Assembly: GCF_024171815.1 (NCBI RefSeq)
Contig: NZ_JAMTCJ010000002.1
Coordinates: 1,240,001 to 1,304,000, forward strand
Origin: Williamsia maris
Lineage (GTDB): Bacteria > Actinomycetota > Actinomycetes > Mycobacteriales > Mycobacteriaceae
Direction: 5' to 3'
Length of the DNA stretch: 64,000 bases
Shown: positions 32,971-41,697 of the stretch, piece after piece
How the letters are laid out: the number at the start of each line of letters is the position of its first letter
Position numbering within the stretch: position 1 is the first letter of the stretch
Translations under genes and position numbers: made by a program
Notes under the pieces: generated by a model
What the model saw: the letters and a program-made list of their open reading frames with translations, nothing else
Database searches by the model: none
What the model was told of the DNA's origin: nothing

Positions 32971-33876
32971 GTGTCGGTGAACTCGGGCAACGGAGATCTC
33001 GAGGGGCGGGTCGCGATCGTGACCGGCGCAGCGGCCGGCCTCGGTCGCGCCGAGGCGATCGGGCTCGCCGAGTCCGGGGCGACGGTCGTCGTGAACGACC
33101 TCGCGAGCGCCCTCGACGCGAGCGACGTGGTCGACGAGATCACCGCCCGCGGGTCGAAGGCGGTCACCGTGGCCGGCGACATCTCCGACTCGGCCGTCGC
33201 GACCGAACTGATGCGCACCGCGGTCGACGACCACGGCAGCCTCGACGTCGTGATGAGCAACGCGGGCGTCGTCCGGGACCGGATGCTGTTCAACATGAGC
33301 GACGACGAGTGGGACCTCGTCATCCGTGTGCATCTGCGTGGACACTTCCTGCTCAATCGCAATGCGGCGTCGCACTGGCGAACGTTGTCGAAGCAGACCG
33401 GCGCCCCGGTGTTCGGTCGGCTGATCAACACCTCCTCCGAGGCGGGTCTGCTCGGGCCGGAGGGGCAGGCGAACTACGGCGCGGCCAAGGCCGGCATCAC
33501 GTCGCTGACGCTGTCGGCCTCGCGGGTGCTGAGTCGCTACGGCCCCACCGCCAACGCGATCTGCCCGCGTGCGCGCACCGCCATGACCGCCGCGGTCTTC
33601 GGCGAGGCGCCCGAGGGTGCGGTCGACCCGCTGTCCACCGACCACGTCGTGAGCCTGGTGCAGTTCCTGGCCGGTCCGGCCTCGGCCGCGGTGTCGGGTC
33701 AGGTGTTCGTGGTCTACGGCCCCAAGGTCACCCTGATGGCCGCGCCCGCGGTCGCCGAGACCTTCGTCGCGCCCGGTGAGGCGTGGGATCGGGACGCACT
33801 GGCCGACCGGCTCGGCGACTGGTTCTCCGCCCGCGACGCGGCGGTGACCTTCTCCGCATCCGATGCACTCGCCTGA
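32971..33876 (+). CDS. hsd4A: Steroid short-chain dehydrogenase Hsd4A
   Basis: A 301-residue SDR orthologous to Mtb Rv3502c. Cofactor motif 'VTGAAAGLGRAEA', 'VVVNDLA', 'SNAGVVRDRML', 'NTSSEAGLLG' and catalytic 'YGAAKAGI' are intact. Hsd4A acts as a 17-beta-hydroxysteroid and side-chain beta-hydroxyacyl-CoA dehydrogenase, the step before thiolysis. GTG 32971 is preferred because GAGAGGTGA lies about six bases upstream; GTG 32962, three codons earlier, falls inside that signal. In Mtb the gene precedes yrbE4A, as it does here. It carries its own pair of KstR operators. Confidence 0.9.
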   Translation: MSVNSGNGDLEGRVAIVTGAAAGLGRAEAIGLAESGATVVVNDLASALDASDVVDEITARGSKAVTVAGDISDSAVATELMRTAVDDHGSLDVVMSNAGVVRDRMLFNMSDDEWDLVIRVHLRGHFLLNRNAASHWRTLSKQTGAPVFGRLINTSSEAGLLGPEGQANYGAAKAGITSLTLSASRVLSRYGPTANAICPRARTAMTAAVFGEAPEGAVDPLSTDHVVSLVQFLAGPASAAVSGQVFVVYGPKVTLMAAPAVAETFVAPGEAWDRDALADRLGDWFSARDAAVTFSASDALA

Positions 33877-33982
33877 TGACCTTCTCCACCAACTGGACGC
33901 ATGGTAGGTTTCCCTCGTTCGACGGATCGTCGCAGGCCAGAGGTATCGCCGACGCAATCGGCGAAACAGCCGTGAGAAAAAC

Positions 33983-33996
33983 TAGAACACGTTATA
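33983..33996. promoter_or_regulatory. KstR operator and promoter of the mce4 operon
   Basis: TAGAACACGTTATA is an exact match to TnnAACnnGTTnnA. TATAGT (33993-33998) overlaps its right arm and is the best -10 box before yrbE4A, giving a leader of about 65 bases that ends in AGGAGAG. The rest of the 193-bp gap after hsd4A shows no other feature. Confidence 0.88.
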
Positions 33997-34069
33997 GTCG
34001 CTTCATTCCAGGCGGTGCGGGACCGACCGGGCGTGTGGTCCGCTGTGCACCGTTGCGTGAGGAGAGTCG

Positions 34070-34834
34070 GTGAACGTTCGCCTTACGGCTCCCTTCGAGG
34101 GTGTCGGCGATTTCGTCGCACTGGCCGTGGCGACCGCGCGTGAACTGCCGCGCCGTCCCTTCCAGGCCCGCGAGACCATCGAGCAGTCCTGGGCCATCGC
34201 ACGCGTGTCCATGGTCCCCACGGTTCTCGTCGCGATCCCGTTCACCGTGCTGGTCAGTTTCACACTGAACATCCTGCTGCGCGAGATCGGCGCGCAGGAC
34301 CTGTCCGGCGCCGGGGCCGCCCTCGGCACCATCACCCAGATCGGCCCGATCGTGACCGTGCTGATCGTCGCCGGCGCAGGCGCCACCGCCATCTGCGCCG
34401 ACCTCGGGGCCCGGACCATCCGCGAGGAGATCGACGCCCTCAAGGTCCTGGGCATCGACCCCATCCACCGCCTCGTGGTGCCCCGGGTGATCGCGTCGAC
34501 CGGCGTGGCTATCCTTCTCAACAGCCTCGTGTGCACGATCGGTCTCGGCGGCGGCTTCGTCTTCTCGGTCTATCTCCAAGACGTCAACCCCGGCGCGTTC
34601 ATCGCCAACCTCACCCTGCTCACGGGGTTCGGTGAGTTGATGATCTCGATGATCAAGGCCGCGCTCTTCGGCCTGTTCGCGGGGCTGGTCGGCTGCTATC
34701 GCGGTCTGAACGTCAAGGGTGGTGCGAAGGGTGTCGGTGACGCGGTCAACGAGACGGTCGTCTACTCCTTCATGGCTCTGTTCGTCGTCAACGTCGTCGT
34801 CACGGCCGTCGGTCTCAAAGCGACGGGCGGCTGA
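34070..34834 (+). CDS. yrbE4A: Mce4 transporter permease YrbE4A
   Basis: A 254-residue MlaE-type permease with five to six membrane helices, the same length as I recall for Mtb YrbE4A (Rv3501c). The cytoplasmic coupling segment 'REEIDALKVLGIDPIHRLVVP' (trimmed), which contacts the MceG ATPase, is conserved. First gene of the ten-gene mce4 operon that imports cholesterol and other sterols. GTG 34070 has AGGAGAG just upstream. MceG itself is not encoded in the window, as in Mtb, where it is unlinked. Confidence 0.95.
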   Translation: MNVRLTAPFEGVGDFVALAVATARELPRRPFQARETIEQSWAIARVSMVPTVLVAIPFTVLVSFTLNILLREIGAQDLSGAGAALGTITQIGPIVTVLIVAGAGATAICADLGARTIREEIDALKVLGIDPIHRLVVPRVIASTGVAILLNSLVCTIGLGGGFVFSVYLQDVNPGAFIANLTLLTGFGELMISMIKAALFGLFAGLVGCYRGLNVKGGAKGVGDAVNETVVYSFMALFVVNVVVTAVGLKATGG

Positions 34835-34837
34835 GAC

Positions 34838-35692
34838 ATGGTCGTACCCGTTCCCTCCAGCGTCCGGATCCGCACCGCTCGTTCGGCGGGCCGCGTGAGC
34901 TCGGAATGGAACCGCATCGGTGATCAGGCATTCTTCTACTGGGACAGCCTCATCAACATCCCCCGGGCGGTCCGCGCCTACAAGCGCGAGACGCTGCGGC
35001 TGATCGCCGAGATCAGCATGGGCACCGGTGCGCTCGCGATGATCGGCGGCACCGTCGTCGTCGTGGGCTTCCTGACGCTGTTCACCGGCGGCACCATCGC
35101 CGTGCAGGGCTACAGCTCGCTGTCGAACATCGGCGTCGAGGTCCTGACCGGCTTCTTCTCGGCCTTCATCAACGTCCGCATCGCGGTGCCGGTGATCTCC
35201 GGTATCGCCCTCGCGGCCACCATCGGTGCCGGCGCGACCGCCCAGCTCGGCGCGATGCGGGTCAGCGAGGAGATCGACGCCCTCGAGTCGATGGCGATCT
35301 CGTCGATCCCGTACCTGGTGAGCACGCGCATCGTCGCCGGCCTCATCGCCATCATCCCGCTCTACGCGCTCGCCTCGGTCGCGTCGTTCCTGGCCAGTCG
35401 TTTCGCCACGGTGTTGATATACGGGCAGTCATCCGGTGTCTACGACCACTACTTCAACACCTTCCTCATACCCTCGGACATCCTGTGGTCGTTCGTACAG
35501 GCGATCTGTATGGCCGTGGCGGTCATGATGATCCACACCTACTACGGCTACAACGCCTCCGGCGGCCCGGTCGGCGTCGGCATCGCGGTCGGCAACGCCG
35601 TGCGGACCTCGCTGGTCGTGGTCGTCGTCATCACCCTGCTGCTGTCCCTCGCCATCTATGGCGCCGACGGGAAGTTCAACCTCTCGGGGTAG
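34838..35692 (+). CDS. yrbE4B: Mce4 transporter permease YrbE4B
   Basis: A 284-residue MlaE-type permease and partner of YrbE4A. The coupling helix 'SEEIDALESMAISSIPYLVS' and 'GATAQLGAMRV' are the family hallmarks. Two YrbE proteins form the membrane core onto which MceG binds inside and the Mce hexamer docks outside. It begins three bases after the yrbE4A stop. Confidence 0.95.
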   Translation: MVVPVPSSVRIRTARSAGRVSSEWNRIGDQAFFYWDSLINIPRAVRAYKRETLRLIAEISMGTGALAMIGGTVVVVGFLTLFTGGTIAVQGYSSLSNIGVEVLTGFFSAFINVRIAVPVISGIALAATIGAGATAQLGAMRVSEEIDALESMAISSIPYLVSTRIVAGLIAIIPLYALASVASFLASRFATVLIYGQSSGVYDHYFNTFLIPSDILWSFVQAICMAVAVMMIHTYYGYNASGGPVGVGIAVGNAVRTSLVVVVVITLLLSLAIYGADGKFNLSG

Positions 35693-35699
35693 GCCACTG

Positions 35700-36875
35700 A
35701 TGAGAAGAACAGAACGCTCCAGTCTCGCGCGCAAGTTCGCCGCGGTCGGTATGGTCGCCGCGATCGTCATCGTGTTCACCCTCGCGGTGATGCAGTTCTC
35801 CGGCAGCTTCCGCGACACCTCGCCGGTGACGCTCACGGCCGATCGGGCCGGTCTCGTCATGAACGCCGACGCCAAGGTGCGTCTCCGCGGCGTGGTCATC
35901 GGCCGCGTCGCGAGCATCGAGCCCGACGGCGACCGAGTGGAGCTCAAGCTCAACATGGACACCGATCAGCTCCGTCGGGTCCCGGCCAACGTCACCGCAC
36001 AGATCCGCTCGAACACCGTGTTCGGTGCGAAGTCGGTCGACCTCGACATCCCCGCGGACCCCTCCACCACGCACCTGCGTTCGGGCGGCTCGATCTCCGC
36101 CGATCGGGTGCAGGTCGAGCTCAACACCGTGTTCCAGCGGCTGGTCGACGTGCTGGCGCAGGTGCAGCCGGACAAGCTCAACGCGACGCTCGGCGCCCTC
36201 GACACGGCGTTGTCGGGCCGCGGCGATCAGATCGGCAAGGGCCTCGAGGACCTCTCGAACCTGTTGGGCCGCACCAACCCGGTGCTCGGTGACCTGAACC
36301 GGACGATCGACGCCACCGCCACGGTCACCAACGTCTACGCCGATGTGTTCCCGGATCTGTCCCGGGTCATCGACAACTTCACCCGCACGGGCAACACCCT
36401 CGTCGACAACTCGTCGAATCTCGATGCGCTGCTGGTGAACACGACCGGACTGGCCAACACGGTCAACGGGATCATCGCCCCGAAGAAGCAGACCGTGATG
36501 ACGGCGCTGTCGAACCTCGATCCGGTGTCGCAGCTGCTCGGCTACTACGCGCCCGGACTGAGCTGCTTCCTCAAGGCGACCGCGGGCGCGGGCAAGAAGG
36601 CGCTGCCCATCTTCGGCGACAAGACCGGCTACATCTCGCTCAACGCCGGCGTGCTGCCCGGCAAGGAGCCCTACCGCTACCCCGAGGACCTGCCCAAGGT
36701 CAACGTGCAGGGACCGCCGACCTGCGCACTCGGACTCTCCAACATCGAAGAGACCACGCACGCGCCGTTCTACGTCGGCGACACCGCCCCGCAGCCCTAC
36801 CAGCCGCGCACTACCCCGAAGGCCGACCCCCGCAAGCTGTTCCAGATCATGTTCGGGCCGGCCCCCCGTGGCTAG
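35700..36875 (+). CDS. mce4A: Mce4A sterol-uptake protein
   Basis: A 391-residue Mce protein. It has one N-terminal membrane helix (about 13-33), then an MCE/MlaD domain with 'LTADRAGLVMNADAKVRLRG' minus its ends, then a long helical region with 'PDKLNATLGALDTALSGRG'. A C-terminal segment rich in Pro is typical of MceA proteins. Six different Mce subunits are thought to form a heterohexameric tunnel across the periplasm. ATG 35700 starts seven bases after yrbE4B ends. Orthologue of Rv3499c. Confidence 0.94.
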   Translation: MRRTERSSLARKFAAVGMVAAIVIVFTLAVMQFSGSFRDTSPVTLTADRAGLVMNADAKVRLRGVVIGRVASIEPDGDRVELKLNMDTDQLRRVPANVTAQIRSNTVFGAKSVDLDIPADPSTTHLRSGGSISADRVQVELNTVFQRLVDVLAQVQPDKLNATLGALDTALSGRGDQIGKGLEDLSNLLGRTNPVLGDLNRTIDATATVTNVYADVFPDLSRVIDNFTRTGNTLVDNSSNLDALLVNTTGLANTVNGIIAPKKQTVMTALSNLDPVSQLLGYYAPGLSCFLKATAGAGKKALPIFGDKTGYISLNAGVLPGKEPYRYPEDLPKVNVQGPPTCALGLSNIEETTHAPFYVGDTAPQPYQPRTTPKADPRKLFQIMFGPAPRG

Positions 36876-37938
36876 GTCGACGGCCCGATCACGGGCATTC
36901 CGGAACACGTCCATCAAGTTGGGCAGCTTCGCCGTGGTGATGGTACTGATCTTCGTGGCGCTCGTCGTAGTCTTCAGCCAGTACCGCTCGGGATCGTCGA
37001 ACGACTACAAGGCCACCTTCGCCAACGCCTCACAGCTCAAGTCGGGCAGCAAGGTGCGTATCGCCGGCGTCGAGGTCGGCAAGGTCGGCGGGGTGTCGCT
37101 GACGGCGTCGAACACCGCGACCGTCGACTTCAGCGTCGACCGTCAGTACCGACTGCCGAAGTCGGTGCACGCGATGATCCGCTACGAGAACCTGACCGGC
37201 GACCGCTTCGTCGAGATCGCCGAGGGCACCGGCGAACCGGGCGCGTTCCTGTCCGACGGCGGCACCATCCCCGAGTCACAGACCGAACCCGCGCTCGACC
37301 TCGACAAGCTACTCGGCGGGTTCAAGCCGTTGTTCAAGACGCTGAACCCCGCCGAGGTCAACGAGTTGTCGTCGTCGCTGATCCAGGTGTTCCAGGGCCA
37401 GGGGCCCGCTCTGACCCAACTGCTGCGGAGCACGGCGTCGTTCACCAACACCATCGCCGACCGCGACCAACTGATCGGCGAGGTCATCGACAACCTCAAC
37501 GGCACCCTCAAGACGATCGACGCCGACAAGGCGGGTTTCGACACCTCCCTGGACCGACTGCAGCAGTTGATCTCCGGGCTCGCCTCGCAGAAGGACTCGA
37601 TCGGCGCCGCGGTGACCAACACCTCGCAGCTGACCAACGACCTCGCCGGTCTGCTCGACACCACCCGGCCAGATCTGAAGAACATCGTCACCAGGACCGG
37701 CCAGGTGTCCGACCAGGTACTCGGCGACGAACCGTTCCTGCGGGGTCTGCTCCAGCGCTTCCCGGGCGACTTCAAGGCGCTGAGCAACCTCGGCAGTTAC
37801 GGTGCGTGGCTGCAGATCTGGCTGTGCCGCGTCGACATCTACTTCACCGGACCGGATCACAAGGAGATCGTCTACCGATCCCTCGACGACACCGGCAACA
37901 ACGTCAACCCCGGCGGGAGGTGTGCGACCCCGAAATGA
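36868..37938 (+). CDS. mce4B: Mce4B sterol-uptake protein
   Basis: A 356-residue Mce protein with a membrane anchor at about 19-37, an MCE domain ('NASQLKSGSKVRIAGVEVGK') and a helical tail containing 'LQQLISGLASQKDSIGAAVT'. GTG 36868 overlaps the end of mce4A by eight bases. Forms part of the presumed Mce4A-F tunnel. Orthologue of Rv3498c. The C-terminal 'WLCRVDIYFTGPD' region with a conserved Cys is usual for MceB. Confidence 0.94.
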   Translation: MARSTARSRAFRNTSIKLGSFAVVMVLIFVALVVVFSQYRSGSSNDYKATFANASQLKSGSKVRIAGVEVGKVGGVSLTASNTATVDFSVDRQYRLPKSVHAMIRYENLTGDRFVEIAEGTGEPGAFLSDGGTIPESQTEPALDLDKLLGGFKPLFKTLNPAEVNELSSSLIQVFQGQGPALTQLLRSTASFTNTIADRDQLIGEVIDNLNGTLKTIDADKAGFDTSLDRLQQLISGLASQKDSIGAAVTNTSQLTNDLAGLLDTTRPDLKNIVTRTGQVSDQVLGDEPFLRGLLQRFPGDFKALSNLGSYGAWLQIWLCRVDIYFTGPDHKEIVYRSLDDTGNNVNPGGRCATPK

Positions 37939-39149
37939 TGGCCTCGATCAGTGATTTCTTACGGGGGAGGCGCGCACCCAACCCCGCCTCGGCGACCGCC
38001 GACGCCGCACGCAGCGAGGGCCGCGGCGAACGTACTCGCGCCCAGATCGGCATCATCGGTGTCGTGGTGACGACCCTCGTCGTCATCGTCGCGCTCCAGG
38101 TCGACAAGCTGCCGTACCTGTCCAGCGGCAGCATCTACACCACCTACTTCGACGACGCCGGCGGACTCAAAGACGGTGATGTCGTGGTGGTCTCGGGTGT
38201 CACCATCGGAACCGTCAAGGGGATCGGCCTGGCGAAGACCGATGCAGGCACCAAGGCCAAGATCACGTTCTCGATGAACGACACCGTCGTGGTCGGCACC
38301 GACAGTCAGGCCTCGATCAAGACCGAGACCGTCCTGGGACGACGGAACCTGACCCTGATCCCGCGGGGGAGTGGACGGCTCACCCCCGGCGACTCGATCC
38401 CCAACCGCAACACGATCTCGCCCTACTCGCTGACCGACGCCCTCGACGACACCACCACCTCGATCGCCGAGACCGACACCGGCCAGCTCAACGATGCGTT
38501 GAACACGCTGTCGGCCACGTTCGCCGGGACGCCACGCGAGGTGCGTGGAGCGGTGGACGGGGTCTCGCGGCTGTCGAAGTCGATCGCCGACCGCGACGAC
38601 GCCCTGACGCTGCTGCTCTCGCGCGCCAAGGGGGTCACCGACGTGATCGCCAAGCGCAGCGGTCAGATCAACTCGCTGCTCGTCGACGCCAACTCGCTGC
38701 TCGGCGAACTGCAGGCCCGCCGCTTCGCCGTCGGCCAACTCATCGTCGGTATCAAGGACGTCACCGCCGAGTTGAGCGGATTCATCGCCGACAACAACGC
38801 CCAGCTCGCCCCGGTGCTCGGCAAGCTCAACCGGGTGCTGAAGATCCTGCAGGACAACTCCGACAACCTGAAGCAGACCCTGGATCGCCTGGGGCCGTAC
38901 GCCAACGTGCTCGGCGAGGCCGTGGCCAGCGGCCCGTACTTCTCCTCGCTCGTCGGTGTGCCGACGTTCGGCGACTACACGTCGGTGTTCCTGAACCTGT
39001 TGCAGCAGAAGTACCCCGAGGCGGCCAAGGCGCTGAGCTACACCGGTCTGCTGCCCCCGAAGGTGTTCCTGCGCCCCGATCAGGAGAGCGACCCCGACCG
39101 CTCGATCCCCGAGGTCGGCTCACCCAGAGACGGAAGCGGGGGCCGGTGA
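37935..39149 (+). CDS. mce4C: Mce4C sterol-uptake protein
   Basis: A 404-residue Mce protein. The basic cytoplasmic N-terminus is longer than in Mce4A/B, with the membrane helix at about 37-55. The MCE domain includes 'FDDAGGLKDGDVVVVSGVTI'. A long helical region follows and ends in 'GVPTFGDYTSVFLN'. Start ATG 37935 (with a second ATG at 37938) overlaps the mce4B stop (ATGA). Orthologue of Rv3497c, somewhat longer than I recall for the Mtb protein. Confidence 0.93.
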   Translation: MMASISDFLRGRRAPNPASATADAARSEGRGERTRAQIGIIGVVVTTLVVIVALQVDKLPYLSSGSIYTTYFDDAGGLKDGDVVVVSGVTIGTVKGIGLAKTDAGTKAKITFSMNDTVVVGTDSQASIKTETVLGRRNLTLIPRGSGRLTPGDSIPNRNTISPYSLTDALDDTTTSIAETDTGQLNDALNTLSATFAGTPREVRGAVDGVSRLSKSIADRDDALTLLLSRAKGVTDVIAKRSGQINSLLVDANSLLGELQARRFAVGQLIVGIKDVTAELSGFIADNNAQLAPVLGKLNRVLKILQDNSDNLKQTLDRLGPYANVLGEAVASGPYFSSLVGVPTFGDYTSVFLNLLQQKYPEAAKALSYTGLLPPKVFLRPDQESDPDRSIPEVGSPRDGSGGR

Positions 39150-40414
39150 TGGCACGGATCGGCAAGCGCACATGGCAGGTGATCGTCGCCGTGCTGCTGG
39201 TGATCGTGGTGGTCGTGGTCGCCTACCTCGGCTATCAGAAGGCCGTCTACAAGAGCTACACCGCCTACTTCACCGCAGTGAACGGTCTGTATCCCGGTGA
39301 CCCGATCCGGATCCTGGGTGTCGACGTCGGCACCGTGAGCTCGGTGACCCCGCGCGCAGCCGACGTGAAGGTCTCGTTCGAGGTGGACCGCGGCACCGAC
39401 ATCCCGCGGGACGTCTCCGCGGTCATCGTGGCGCAGAGCCTGGTGTCGGGCCGGTTCATCCAGCTCTCGCCGGTTTACGCCAACGGACCGCAGCTCGCGT
39501 CCGGTGCCGACATCCCGATGAACCGCACCGCGGTGCCGGTCGAGTGGGACGACATCAAGAAGGAGCTCACCCGTCTGACGGCGGCGGTGGGACCGAAGGG
39601 CGCCGACGAGGGGTCGGTCGCGCGCCTCGTCGACACCGCAGACGCAAACCTCAACGGCAACGGTGCCGCCATCCGCGAGTCTGTGAAGCAGCTGTCTGAT
39701 CTGTCGGCGACGTTGGCCGACAACCGCGGCGACCTCTTCGGCACCATCCGGAACCTGCAGTCGCTGACCGGCGCGTTGGAGAAGAGCCATGAGGAACTGG
39801 TGCAGTTCAACGGACGGATCGCGTCGGTGAGTCAGGTGCTGGCCGACAACACCGAGAACCTCAACGGTGCGCTGACGAACCTCGACTCGGCGCTGACCGA
39901 CGTGAAGGACTTCATCGACACCAACGGCAAGTCGCTCACCGAATCGGTTCAGCGCCTGTCCGACGTCACCTCGACTCTCGCGCAGAAGGATTCGCAGATC
40001 CGCGACCTGTTGCACTCCGCGCCCACGCAGCTGAGCAACTTCTACAACATCTACAACCCGCTGACGGGGTCGTTGAGCGGCATCTTCGGTCTCGGCCAGT
40101 TCGGCAACCTGATCGACCTCCTGTGCGGCACGTTGGCCGCCAACGACCGCCCCGGCACCAGCCAGGCCGACGTCTCCAAGTGTGTCGACATCCTCGGTCC
40201 GATCATCTCCACGATCTCGGTCAACTATCCACCGGCGCTGGTCAATCCGGTCACCGGCATCAACGCGCGGCCCGGCCAGATCCAGTACCAGGACTCGAGC
40301 GTCAAGGCGCGGGCCCAGCAGGGCATCGTCGACCAGGACGTGCAGACCCGGAAGTCCTACGGCGGCAACGTCCCGCTCGCGAACCTCCTCGTGCCGTTCG
40401 GGGGTCAGAACTGA
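39149..40414 (+). CDS. mce4D: Mce4D sterol-uptake protein
   Basis: A 421-residue Mce protein with an N-terminal helix (about 10-28), the MCE domain 'VNGLYPGDPIRILGVDVGTV' and a tail with repeated helical 'LSDVTSTLAQKDSQIRDLLH' elements. ATG 39149 overlaps the mce4C stop (TGATG); GTG 39146 is an in-frame alternative one codon earlier. Orthologue of Rv3496c. Confidence 0.93.
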   Translation: MARIGKRTWQVIVAVLLVIVVVVVAYLGYQKAVYKSYTAYFTAVNGLYPGDPIRILGVDVGTVSSVTPRAADVKVSFEVDRGTDIPRDVSAVIVAQSLVSGRFIQLSPVYANGPQLASGADIPMNRTAVPVEWDDIKKELTRLTAAVGPKGADEGSVARLVDTADANLNGNGAAIRESVKQLSDLSATLADNRGDLFGTIRNLQSLTGALEKSHEELVQFNGRIASVSQVLADNTENLNGALTNLDSALTDVKDFIDTNGKSLTESVQRLSDVTSTLAQKDSQIRDLLHSAPTQLSNFYNIYNPLTGSLSGIFGLGQFGNLIDLLCGTLAANDRPGTSQADVSKCVDILGPIISTISVNYPPALVNPVTGINARPGQIQYQDSSVKARAQQGIVDQDVQTRKSYGGNVPLANLLVPFGGQN

Positions 40415-41697
40415 TGCGCGGGGTGCCGCGCGCGATGCGGCGACCGCGGACCGTCGCCGTGGCGGCGATGTCGGTGGCCGTGCTCGCGACGTCCGGATGT
40501 GCGTTCCAGGGGCTGAACTCGTTGCCGGTGCCGGGTGCGCAGGGGACCGGGGACGGTGCGTACGAGATCACCGCGCTCATCCCCAACGCCGCGAACCTCG
40601 TGCAGAACGCGCCGGTGCTGATGAACGACGCGACCGTGGGCAGCGTCGGCAAGATCTCGGTGCGCAACTGGAAGGCGCTCGTCACGATCCGGCTCGACAA
40701 GGGCACCCAGGTGCCCAACGGGTCGCACGTGATGGTCGGACTCACCAGCGTGCTCGGCTCGCTCAACCTGCAGGTGGTCCAACCGGACAAGCCGACCGGC
40801 GGGATGATGAAGGCCGGGCAGGAGATCCCGCTCACGGCGTGCCCTGAGCAGGAGAACATCGAGACCCCGGCGAACGTCACCCCGGTGGCCGACATCAACT
40901 CCGCACAGCAGGTCGCGCAGTGCACCTACCCCACCGTCGAGCAGGTGCTCAGCTCGCTGTCGGTGGTCCTCAACGGCGGTGGGCTGTCGCAGATCGGCGA
41001 CGTCGTCCACGAGCTCAACGACACCCTCGCAGGCAGGCAGGACGTCATCCGCAACCTCGTCCCGCGACTGAACACCCTGGTGTCGGATCTGGACAAGCAA
41101 CGGGCGAACATCATCTCGGCCGTCGAGGGACTGGACCGGTTGAGCCGCAACTTCAACGAGCAGTCGCCCACGATCGAACGTGCGCTGGACGACGGGCCGA
41201 AGATCCTGAAGCTCCTCGTCGATCAACGGGTGAACCTGACCGATGCGCTCGCGTCGGTGGGCCGCCTCAGCCGCACGACCGACGACATCCTGAAGGCCAA
41301 CGGTGAGGATCTCGAGACGATCGTGCGCAACCTGTCGCCGGTGCTCGACCAACTCCAGGACAGCGGGACGTCGCTGACCCAGTCGCTGAACATCCTCGTG
41401 ACGTTCCCGTTCGCGGAGTCGGTGATCCCGAAGATCGTGAAGGGCGACTACGTCAACGCGGTCATCAACCTCGACCTGACGAACGGCCGACTCGGGCGTG
41501 GAGCGTTCGCGAGTCTCGGGGCGGGTGCGCCCGCGGCCGTCTACGGACCCGAGGCGGTCCTGGGTACCTCGGCCGGTGCCGCCAAGCGAGGGGCCAACCC
41601 GTTCACCGCACCGCTGACCGACGGTGACGACGCGACGCCCACGACCGCGCCCAAGCCAACCGCCCCGAAGACGACCACACCGAAGGCGGGCCGATGA
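40414..41697 (+). CDS. mce4E: Mce4E lipoprotein (LprN)
   Basis: A 427-residue Mce protein with a lipoprotein signal. After a twin-Arg-like basic start the hydrophobic stretch ends in 'VLATSGCAFQGL', placing the lipidated Cys near residue 29. The MCE domain contains 'ANLVQNAPVLMNDATVGSVG'. MceE is the lipoprotein subunit in all mce operons, as LprN (Rv3495c) is in Mtb. The C-terminal tail is Thr/Pro/Lys-rich. ATG 40414 overlaps the mce4D stop (TGATG). Confidence 0.94.
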   Translation: MRGVPRAMRRPRTVAVAAMSVAVLATSGCAFQGLNSLPVPGAQGTGDGAYEITALIPNAANLVQNAPVLMNDATVGSVGKISVRNWKALVTIRLDKGTQVPNGSHVMVGLTSVLGSLNLQVVQPDKPTGGMMKAGQEIPLTACPEQENIETPANVTPVADINSAQQVAQCTYPTVEQVLSSLSVVLNGGGLSQIGDVVHELNDTLAGRQDVIRNLVPRLNTLVSDLDKQRANIISAVEGLDRLSRNFNEQSPTIERALDDGPKILKLLVDQRVNLTDALASVGRLSRTTDDILKANGEDLETIVRNLSPVLDQLQDSGTSLTQSLNILVTFPFAESVIPKIVKGDYVNAVINLDLTNGRLGRGAFASLGAGAPAAVYGPEAVLGTSAGAAKRGANPFTAPLTDGDDATPTTAPKPTAPKTTTPKAGR